From Primula veris (Eukaryota; Streptophyta; Magnoliopsida; Ericales; Primulaceae): a DNA stretch of 64,000 nt. The notes under the pieces were generated by a model, which was given only the letters and a program-made list of their open reading frames with translations, made no database searches and was not told the origin of the DNA. Of the stretch, positions 56,381 to 64,000 are shown piece after piece; positions within the stretch are counted from its first letter, which is position 1; the number at the start of each line of letters is the position of its first letter. Location: NCBI GenBank assembly GCA_963682055.1, contig OY821748.1, positions 5,738,343 through 5,802,342 of the forward strand, written 5' to 3'. Made by a program: the position numbers and the translations under genes.

Positions 56381-57187
56381 CGCTGAAAATCTGAAAATTT
56401 TCCAGAGGGCTTGGCCAATCAATCGGACTTGATAGCCGATCGATCGACCAAGCCATCTGGAAAATTTTACAGAGGCCTGATTAACTCAAAAAAAACATTT
56501 ACGAACCGTAATCGTGACTTACGGTTTGATAAAATGTAAATAAGTTAATTTGTTTCGAGTAACATGATAAAAAGTCGTTTCGAATATTAATCGTTTAAAA
56601 AAATGGTTAATTTGTTTAAAATAAAATTTGCCTAATTAACTCAAAAAAATATTTATGGATCGTAATCATGACTTATGACTTGATAAAAGATCACTAAGTT
56701 AATTTGTTTCGAATCACATGATAAAAAGTCGTTTCGAGTACTAATCATTTAAAAAAATGGTTAATTTGTTTAATATGATAGATGATTCAATAACGAACAT
56801 AACGGTTAAACCAAAACTAAATTTGGAGTGAGTCCGAACGAATAAGTTATAGTTCAATAATATACAATATCGGAAAAAAAAAAATGAATAAGTCAAACCG
56901 TAAGCGACGATTACGGTCCGTAAATATTTTTTTTGAGTTAATCATTTTTTTTGAATTAACCATAATTTTAAATGATTAGTATTCAAAATGACTTTTTATC
57001 ATGTTACTCGAAACAAATTAACTTATTTACCTTTTATCAAACTTGTAAGTCACGATTACGGTCCGTAAATGTTTTTTTGAGTTAATCAGGCCTTCGGAAA
57101 ATTTTCAGAGGGCTTGGCTGATTGATCGGCTGTCAAGTCCGATCGATCGGTCAAGCCTTCTGAAAAATTTTCAGATTTTCAACGCAT
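56381..57187. repeat. Large foldback element (right block)
   Basis: Nearly identical to 42150-42957, with 'tgcgctgaaaatctg' and 'cagattttcaacgca' ends. Confidence 0.8.
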
Positions 57188-57378
57188 GAACAATTTACTA
57201 ATTTTACAATTAAAACCAAATCATAACTCAAATTTAAGGTTAGTAAAATAAAATTACGGTTAGGAAAAAAAATGGAAACAAAAATTACGCTTTCAACTTG
57301 TAAATATATACATTGGAATGGAAAAATGCAGCTCTAACTGATAATTCCCTCCGTTTTCTCCGTTCTTTCAAGCTCCAA

Positions 57379-57415
<37 letters not shown>

Positions 57416-57420
57416 GTTCC

Positions 57421-57584
57421 CACTGTTTTAAAAAGAGTGCTCGTAGTGAAAAATATCGATTCAAAGCTTTAAAAAAGCATAAAAAGCTTGCTCTTCCGCT
57501 TATTAGACCGCTAAAATGTTACGTCTTTTACGCTTTTAGCATATTCTTACGCTTTACATAAGATTTCGCTTTTTTAAAACACTG
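57421..57584. mobile_element. Short MITE forming the PPR 5' leader
   Basis: It ends 10 bp before the PPR start codon (57595) and is preceded by CT and TA microsatellites (57380-57415). Ends: cactgttttaaaaagag and cgcttttttaaaacactg. Confidence 0.75.
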
Positions 57585-57594
57585 TTATATCCCA

Positions 57595-60500
57595 ATGGCT
57601 GCCACGTCAGCTCCCATCCTCCCCTTCCCGAAACCAAACCTCCGCAACCAAACCCTCCCCCCGAGTCGCCGCTTAAAAGACCTCTCTCGAAGCACCGAAC
57701 CCGAAAAAACTCTCACCTTTTACTTAAAAATGAGAAAACAAGACTTGAATATCGACCGATTTGGCTTCCCGCCCCTCCTAAAGGCGTGTGCGAGGGTTCG
57801 GGCGTTGGCCGAGGGGAGGGAGATTCATGGGTTGGCTGCCAAACTGGGGTTTTATTTGGACCCGTTCGTGCAGACGGGAATTATGGGTATGTATAACGCG
57901 TGTGGGCGGGTTTCGGATGCACGGTTGGTGTTTGATAAAATGTCTTGTAGGGACGTCGTCTCGTGGAGTATTATGATTGATGGGTATGAATGTTTAAAAA
58001 GTAGGAGTCTTGGTTCATTAGGTAAAAAGGGATATAAGAACTTATTTGATACTTGAGTATTGTAGTATTAAGCTAAAAAGATGAATACCTAGCCCAAATG
58101 ATACTTGTTTTTGCCTACCTTGAATCTTTAATTCGGATGCGCAGTTGGTGTTTGATACGATGTCTTGTAGGGACGTCTTCTCGTGGAGTATTATGATTGA
58201 TGGGTATGAATATTTAATACTAAGGGCTTATATATTTGGTTGTAACTTATAAGCGAGGGAAGGGAGATGTTGAAACGCTAATTTTTACTTTTTTAGATGT
58301 GCTAATCAGATATCAATCATAATACTCCACGCTGTATGAACACTGTTTTAGAAAGCGTGATTCGTTGTAAAAGAACTCGATAAAACCTTAATTCAAAGCT
58401 TAAAAAGCTTGCTTTTCTGCTTTTTAGGTCGTAGCTTACTCTTTCGCGTAGCTATTGCAAGAATTCTTTAGCTAAGATTTTGATTTTTTAAAACACTGAG
58501 TATGAATGTATAATACTGAGGGCTTTTTTGGTTGTAACTTATGAGCAAAGGGCGGAACTAGAAAACTCGCAAATGGGAGATGCTGAAGCGGTAGTTTTTT
58601 GATGTGTTAATCAATATCCGTAGGGAAAAGTTGTTTTTTCGTCACTGTCTCCACTTAGTTACTTTACTGTTTATGAGTATAGATGTTTTTTTTTTTTGCT
58701 AGCGGTGGAAAAAGACTTGGCTTTTAAAATGTGGTGAGCTTGTTCCTTTCCTGGGGAGTATTTGAATATAGTTGGTATTGTGTATATTTTGAAGAAATGT
58801 ATTAAAAAGTAAGAGTCTCAGTTCATTAGGTTGTAAGGGATTAGGGATATAAGAACTTATTTAAAACTTAAAGGATTGTGTATTAGGCTAAAAAGTGGAT
58901 TATGTAGCCTAAATGTTACCCTCTTTTTTTTTTTGGCTTACTTTGAATCTTTAGGTTGGTTTGCCGATTTTTTTTACTGATAAACACTAGATAAACTTAT
59001 ATGCTAAGTTTCTAACTTCATGGTGCAGGTTACTTTTAATCATGTATCTATTTTAGTTATATACATGTAAAGCGAGGAAAATTTCTGTTTAAATTTGAAA
59101 AAGACGGACCGAAAGCTCATCTTTAAGCTACATATAGCACGAATCATGCTAGACTTCATGCACAGTTATAGTGTGGCTTTTTACAAAATCGAGAATTACC
59201 CCTCTTTCTTATTGATTTTTGTTTCCAAAACTTCCCCGTAATCTGATTATTGTGCACTCAATGGCGTTTTTTGTACACTAATTTCTTTTTATTCAACAGT
59301 TACTGTCAAAGTGGTCTTTTTGATGATGCATTGGTGCTATTTGAGGAGATGAAGAACTCCAATGTAGAACCTGATGAAATGATTATCTCCACTGTTCTCT
59401 CTGCTTGTGGCCGGGTGAGGAATCTAAACTATGGAAAATCAATTCATCAATTCATTCTCGATAATAATATGCTCACCGATTCTCACATACAAAGCGCTCT
59501 CATTACAATGTATGCAAGTTGTAAATACATGGAATTGGCCCAAAATTTATACGATATATTATCACAAAAGAACATGGTTGTGTCAACCGCTATGGTGACT
59601 GGGTATTCAAAACTCGGGAATATAGAGGCAGCTCGAGCAATATTTAATCAGATGAATGATAAAGATTTGATTTGTTGGAGTGCAATGATAGCTGGATATG
59701 CTGAGAGTGAATACCCTCTAAAAGCTCTAGAGTTATTTGCCGAAATGGAGGGTCATGGGATAATCCCTGACCAAGTAACCATTTTGAGTGTTATATCAGC
59801 TTGTGCTAATCTTGGTGTTTTGGATAAAGCCAAATCGGCCCATAAATATGTTGATACACATGGGTTTTACGCTGCTTTACCTGTTAACAACGCACTTATT
59901 GATATGTATGCAAAGTGTGGTAGTCTAAAAGGATCTGCCGAGATTTTCAACAGAATGAATAAGAAGAACGTGATAACATGGACGAGTATGATAAGTGCCT
60001 TTGCAATTCACGGGGATGCTAAAAAAGCTTTGGACCTTTATTATCGAATGGAAAATGAAAATGTGGAGCCCAATGATGTGACATTCATAGGTGTACTTTA
60101 TGCTTGTAGCCATGGTGGATTGGTTGAAGAGGGCCGGAAATTATTTTCGTCTATGGTTAATATCCATCACATAACACCCAGATATGAGCATTATGGTTGT
60201 ATGGTAGATCTATTTGGCCGTGCTAATCTACTAAGAGAAGCTCTTGAGGTTGCTGAACAAATGCCAATGGCGCCTAATGTTGTTATTTGGGGATCTTTAA
60301 TGGCCGCTTGTAGGGTCCACAACGAGTTCGAATTAGGAGAATTTGCTGCAAAAAGAGTTCTTGATATTGAGCCAGATCATGATGGTGCCCACGTACTTTT
60401 ATCAAACATTTATGCTAAAAGGAAAAAATGGGATGATGTGAGGGACGTTAGGAGATTAATGAGAGAGCGAGGTGTGTATAAAGAGCGAGGATGTAGTAGA

Positions 60501-60893
60501 ATCGAACTGAATAACGAGATTCATGAGTTCTTAATGTTAGATACATATCATAAGCACGCTAATGAGATATATGCCAAACTGGATGAAGTGGTGAGGGAGT
60601 TACAATCAGTTGGCTATGCTCCGAGTACATCTGATGTTTTGGTTAATTTTGAGGAAGAGGAAAAAAGGGAAATGGTTTTAAAACACAGTGAAAAATTAGC
60701 ACTTTGTTATGGGCTGATCAGGCAAGAAAAAGGATCCGCAATTCGCATAGTTAAGAACCTGAGAATTTGTGAGGACTGTCATGTCTTTATGAAATTAGTG
60801 TCTAAGGTTTATCAGAGGGAAATAATTGTAAGAGATAGGACTAGATTTCACCATTGTAGTGATGGTAGTTGTTCTTGTAATGATTACTGGTGA
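57595..60893 (+). CDS. PLS-class PPR protein with C-terminal DYW domain (two exons)
   Basis: Exon 1 is 57595-57983 and exon 2 is 59300-60893, joined across a GT-AG intron in phase 2; the junction restores the codons for DGYCQSG. The product is 660 residues. After a short serine/proline/arginine-rich N-terminus (a plausible organellar transit peptide), about a dozen P, L and S motifs follow, then E motifs (VIWGSLMAACRVHNEFELGE and later) and a complete DYW domain: SVGYAPSTSDVL, HSEKLAL, IRIVKNLRICEDCHVFMK, EIIVRDRTRFHHCSDGSCSC, NDYW. The HSE and CEDC residues are the zinc-binding and deaminase-like motif. Such proteins carry out C-to-U editing of chloroplast or mitochondrial RNA. It closely resembles Arabidopsis At4g14820 as I recall that family member; that protein is somewhat longer at the N-terminus. 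Fragments of this gene are scattered through the SPH units. Confidence 0.9.
58134..58209 (+). repeat. Duplicate of the exon 1 end inside the intron
   Basis: 'cggatgcgcagttggtgttt' through 'gattgatgggtatgaat' repeats 57914-57989 with a few changes, including a second copy of the splice donor GGGTATGAAT. Confidence 0.85.
58341..58498. mobile_element. Short MITE in the PPR intron
   Basis: Related to 57421-57584. It starts cactgttttagaaagcg and ends gattttttaaaacactg, with internal 'aaagcttaaaaagcttgc'. Confidence 0.7.
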
Positions 60894-61052
60894 AATTCAG
60901 TAGTATTATGTAGATACAGTTACAATCTATCTATGGCTTCTAAATCTTATGTGACTGTTCAATTGCACTTGTGATATTACATTAGCCGTTATGAACAATT
61001 TCATTACAACTTTTCTTCAGATTCTGCCTGTAATGCTTGTTTGATCTATTTT

Positions 61053-61058
61053 AATAAA
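61053..61058 (+). terminator. Candidate polyadenylation signal of the PPR gene
   Basis: AATAAA 160 bp beyond the stop codon, followed by T-rich DNA. It is the only canonical hexamer in the first 200 bp. Confidence 0.45.
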
Positions 61059-62423
61059 AAAAGTTCACCCTTTTTTAGCCAAAAAGCATAAGCATGATAA
61101 TATACGAAAATGTGGATTAATACTGCTTTTTTTTGAAAGGGGATTAATACTGCTTAAAATTGTACTTTCTAGCAGCAACTTTTTTCCCACAAATATGCAG
61201 CAGCCATTAAAGTCCATAATCTTGCACCATAAGAAAGAAGGAATTAAGTGAAGTGAACGGTGAAAGTGAATGTCCTCAAAAGTGAAAATATAGCTAAAGT
61301 GGATTTATACTCCGTAAGTGTTAAGATAGAAGCGTATGAAGTGTACGATTCATCAGTGTAAAAGCGAGAAACTGAGCTTTTCTGTCATTAATCACACTTT
61401 CTTGCTTTGAAACGAACTTACCATCACACTGAGAGCGCGACCTCAAAAGGGAAATGCTTGCGCAAGACAATGTTCAATTGAGATTCTATTTTAGGAAAAA
61501 CAAGACATACCAAAACAGTAATTAAATTGCTGGTTAAATCCAGCCAGCCATATACAATTGGATCTTTAACAGAATAACAATGTTAATATTCTCTAATCAA
61601 TTGCTACACACATCCAAAATTCTACCCAAAATCCAACCAAATATTGAACTCAAATCTTCTAATATCTGCCAAGCCAAAAGAAGGAGAGGAAAAGATATTC
61701 AGGGGTCTTCTCACAAGGGTAAGAATTTAGAGACATTAAGCTTGAAATTGAAAATATCTTTTTTTTCATGTTGGAACTTCGAAGCTTTCTTCTTTATGGC
61801 CACCGAACAGATAAGCTAAATCAGGCAAAAACCAAAATTCGTGCTTGATCCTACTGATCTCTCTTGAGAAACCGAAACTTAAGAACTCAAATGCGGCTAA
61901 AATTAATCTCCGATTCTCTAGCATACGTGCTTGCTTATATTCTACAATCCATGTGTTTTTATCCAATTGGACTACTAACGCACTCCATCTTCTCTGTACC
62001 CATGACTGGTTGGCCTTCATTGTGAGACTGCTAATATTCCCATATGATAGCTGTCCAACGAAAATACATAACTTTTAACATGCAATATAGTATTCGCAAA
62101 AGCAAAATTAGTATAAATGCTACCCTTTTATACCTCGTTTGAGATACTTTATAGGATAAGACGAGTAGTAGACTACATATACGGTTCATCCTACTTTTTA
62201 TTAACCAGAATTCTATAAACTGGGCACAAACAATTTACGAACCCTGCAATCATTTTGCGTACCTAAACAAAGTAGTGAAAAGTAACACATGTTTGTATCG
62301 TAAGAGTGGTTGGATTTTTTTAGTATCCTTCAACCTGTAAGATGGGAATTTACTGTATTCATATAAAAGTATGTGAAAAAAGGTTGAAATTCGATAATGT
62401 TAAAGATGTAAATGGCGAGGGAA
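61059..62423. other. Intergenic region with one unassigned minus-strand frame
   Basis: Mostly featureless. On the minus strand a frame at 61766-62020, open another 18 codons upstream to about 62074, reads like real protein (MKANQSWVQRRWSALVVQLD, then KNTWIVEYKQARMLENRRLI). I cannot assign it to a family. It might be an exon of a gene or a relic. Confidence 0.3.
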
Positions 62424-63129
62424 TGTCGACACCCCCTAGTCCGGGGCAATACCGTCATCACAGCATGCTATCCGGGTCTGTCAAACATAGGCCACGCATC
62501 ACCCCGGATCTGGAGAGACCGGTCTGTGATCACGCCGGTCTAGAGAAGCGTGTCGAGTACGCTTCCCCAATTAATGCTGCTGATCTCTTGGGGGACCCTT
62601 CATGTGTTTCATCGACGTGGCCCAATCACAGACCAGCCCTGTGGGCCCCGGCAAAGGACAGTACCCTTGTCAGAGTCATAAATGACCAGACGTCGTTGGA
62701 TCAACACTTGACAGTACAGTGATCCAAGGGCTAATGTATCTCTGATCACACTATAAATACCCCCTCTAATACCACTTAGAGGGGGGACAGAAAAAGAGAG
62801 AGAGGAGAGATAAAGTAAAAATCATCCGCACCGCCTAAACACGATCTCTGACATCCGACACCACCCGTTGTAACCGGCCCGATCCCTCACCCTTAATTGT
62901 ATTCCTACTTTTGGTCTCTACAAATACTGACTTGATCGTTGGAGAGGGAAAACATGGTACCAACCCCGGGCCCCTGTTCGTTTCTTGTGCAGGCACGAAG
63001 AGCGCCTTGTCACCAAAGCAGCAATAATATCCGTATCAGATACCTCGGAAGATCGGAGCCGACACCTCGGAAGATCGGAGCCGACGCGAATTGATTAAGC
63101 CGAGCTTGGAAAGAAAATCAGGCTCGCCA
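62424..63129 (+). repeat. 5' LTR of the Gypsy element
   Basis: Starts TGTCGACACCCCC and ends CGCCA, 706 bp. It includes a TATA box (62752-62758, CTATAAATACCCC) and an exact 21-bp tandem pair 'cctcggaagatcggagccga' near 63042-63084. The end point is set by the adjoining primer-binding site. Confidence 0.8.
62752..62758 (+). promoter_or_regulatory. TATA box in the Gypsy LTR
   Basis: CACTATAAATACCCCC, a strong plant TATA consensus, roughly mid-LTR as expected at the U3/R border. Confidence 0.65.
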
Positions 63130-63131
63130 AT

Positions 63132-63147
63132 TGGCGCCGTCTGTGGG
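63132..63147 (+). other. Primer-binding site of the Gypsy element
   Basis: TGGCGCCGTCTGTGGG lies 2 nt after the LTR end. This sequence family primes reverse transcription in many plant Gypsy elements. Confidence 0.8.
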
Positions 63148-63192
63148 AAATTTTGAACGCGTTAGCTCTAACGTTCCGACCTCATAGAAAAC

Positions 63193-64000
63193 ATGTCTGG
63201 CAATAACCGATACGACACCCCGTCGTCTCGACACACCCCCGTTCTTGGGATGCCCAGGACGCTCTCTTTCGGTGAGACCCCGAGAACCGCGTCCACGAGG
63301 GATCCCGCCCCCTTAACAGTAATACCTGCGACGCCCCGATCACGGACCGAGCTGACGGAGATGATGCTCGATGTCCACAAGAAGGAGCTCGTCGCGCTTG
63401 CTGCCCAGAAGGCATTGATAGCCACGCTGATGGCACCGGAGCCCGAGCCCGTCCTCCAAGACGAAAGCCAAGTCGAACCGGTCCTCCGACCCACTAAAAG
63501 CGTGATGTCCCGATTGGGACCCCACCGACGACCCCCACTAGAGACTCCCAGAGAGCCAACTAGGGGTGAGGAGTCGGAGCGCTCCCACGAAGGGAATTCT
63601 CGTCGAGGCGACGAGCGAAGCGTGCACTCACGAATCCGCTGGCCAGATGACAGTTATGGATCACAGCCAGAGTCGAGTCGTGCACGAACTGAAAAGCCTC
63701 CTCGTAGACGGAGACGCAACCGCCGCGCTGGCAGAGATCAAGCTGCCGACGAAGCAGCGTTAAAAATCGTTGCATCTACCCGTAGCACCCCGTTCTCAGA
63801 CGAAATAGAGTACAGCGCACCCCCCGGAAATTTCACTGCCCCTGTTCTCCAAGTCTTCAATGCGGATTCTGACCCGGAAGCTCACCTCCGGCACTATCGA
63901 TACCAGATGAATCATTGGTCCCACCTCGATCGGCTTATGTGCAAATGCTTCCCCGCCAGTCTGGGGAGGTTGGCAAGTAAATGGTTCCAGTCTCTGCCTG
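63193..64000 (+). CDS. Gypsy Gag, N-terminal part (runs off the window)
   Basis: An open frame of 269 codons from the first ATG after the primer site to the window end, with no stop. The first 180 or so residues are Pro, Arg, Ser and Glu-rich and unordered, with a short helical segment (TEMMLDVHKKELVALAAQKA). From about residue 200 the retrotrans_gag (capsid) domain begins: PFSDEIEYSAPPGNFTAPVL, FNADSDPEAHLRHYRYQMNH, then CFPASLGRLASKWFQSLP. Those motifs (P-F-S-x-E-I, P-x-x-F, Y-x-G/A-D-P-x-x-H-L, LxxxAxxWFxxLP) are diagnostic of plant Tat-like Gypsy Gag. The product forms the particle shell. Confidence 0.9.
   Translation, partial: MSGNNRYDTPSSRHTPVLGMPRTLSFGETPRTASTRDPAPLTVIPATPRSRTELTEMMLDVHKKELVALAAQKALIATLMAPEPEPVLQDESQVEPVLRPTKSVMSRLGPHRRPPLETPREPTRGEESERSHEGNSRRGDERSVHSRIRWPDDSYGSQPESSRARTEKPPRRRRRNRRAGRDQAADEAALKIVASTRSTPFSDEIEYSAPPGNFTAPVLQVFNADSDPEAHLRHYRYQMNHWSHLDRLMCKCFPASLGRLASKWFQSLP

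Larger units (their letters stand above)
46236..57908. repeat. Right copy of the SPH/PPR segmental duplication
   Basis: Collinear with 16224-43682 without the two LTR elements. It contains PPR relics, a CACTA MITE, SPH4, SPH5, the NUPT and foldback copies, and runs into the intact PPR gene. A deletion of about 540 bp relative to the left block removes most of the PPR intron relic (left 25665-26205), and an extra segment of about 355 bp is present at 51066-51420. Confidence 0.85.
57984..59299 (+). other. Intron of the PPR gene
   Basis: It begins GTATGAATG and ends TTTTTATTCAACAG. It contains a repeat of the exon 1 end (58134-58209), a copy of the short MITE (58341-58498), and sequence homologous to the relics at 25433-26228 and 48300-48566. 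Without splicing, the exon 1 frame runs only to 58056. Confidence 0.85.
62424..64000 (+). mobile_element. 5' part of a Ty3/Gypsy LTR retrotransposon
   Basis: It contains a 5' LTR (62424-63129), a primer-binding site TGGCGCCGTCTGTGGG (63132-63147) typical of plant Gypsy elements of the Tat/Athila-like branch, and the start of gag. It continues past the window end, so the 3' LTR and target duplication cannot be checked. GC content rises sharply relative to flanking DNA. Confidence 0.9.

Noticed and set aside
62342..62722. 126-codon plus-strand frame
   Set aside because: It crosses the start of the Gypsy LTR and has no relation to Gypsy proteins; chance frame in GC-rich DNA.
63168..63525. Minus-strand frames under the Gypsy gag
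   Set aside because: Antisense shadows of the gag frame, which shows recognisable capsid motifs.

Overview
This is a nuclear window from a flowering plant, almost certainly a eudicot. The evidence is very AT-rich non-coding DNA with TA microsatellites, a spliced DYW-type PPR gene, an OVATE family gene, a cluster of plant self-incompatibility-S1-like (SPH) genes, many small inverted-repeat elements, Copia and Gypsy LTR retrotransposons, a Cassandra TRIM carrying 5S rRNA sequence, and a chloroplast petA fragment embedded in nuclear DNA. I cannot name the species from the sequence.

Layout. 1-7.6 kb: AT-rich DNA with a small non-autonomous LTR element (1580-3788), a hAT-like MITE and a second MITE, ending in an OVATE family protein gene on the minus strand (6902-7501). 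7.6-11.3 kb: no gene seen. 11.3-60.9 kb: a tandemly expanded locus of five SPH genes (all minus strand: 15.5, 34.9, 37.8, 48.8 and 52.0 kb) interleaved with pieces of one PPR gene. A block of about 12 kb (net of later insertions) carrying two SPH genes and a PPR 5' end is present twice (16.2-43.7 kb and 46.2-57.9 kb), with a chimeric remnant of a third copy between them. Only the rightmost PPR gene (57595-60893, two exons, DYW terminus) looks complete. 60.9-62.4 kb: little. 62.4-64.0 kb: the LTR, primer-binding site and start of gag of a Ty3/Gypsy element running off the window.

Two large LTR elements sit in the left block, and their empty sites are preserved in the right block. One is an 8.5 kb Copia element (26229-34748) with an uninterrupted pol; gag and pol are in different frames across a run of nine Cs. 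The other is a 7.1 kb minus-strand element (17674-24752) with identical LTRs and a perfect target duplication but no coding capacity. Its interior derives from Copia pol (RNase H residues are recognisable) but is packed with stem-loops. At least 22 of them have variable stems around a 7-10 nt loop related to ACGACAGG. In the RNase H region one arm still reads as the ancestral coding sequence while the other has become its reverse complement. This palindrome-rich, apparently trans-mobilised element is the most unusual thing in the window.

How the genes relate: the SPH products are predicted small secreted four-cysteine proteins, and the PPR-DYW product a predicted organellar RNA-editing factor. 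They share no obvious pathway; they are linked because they were duplicated together. Paralogous SPH copies differ in N-glycosylation sequons, and part of the right and left blocks is far more similar than the rest, suggesting later conversion or a separate duplication.
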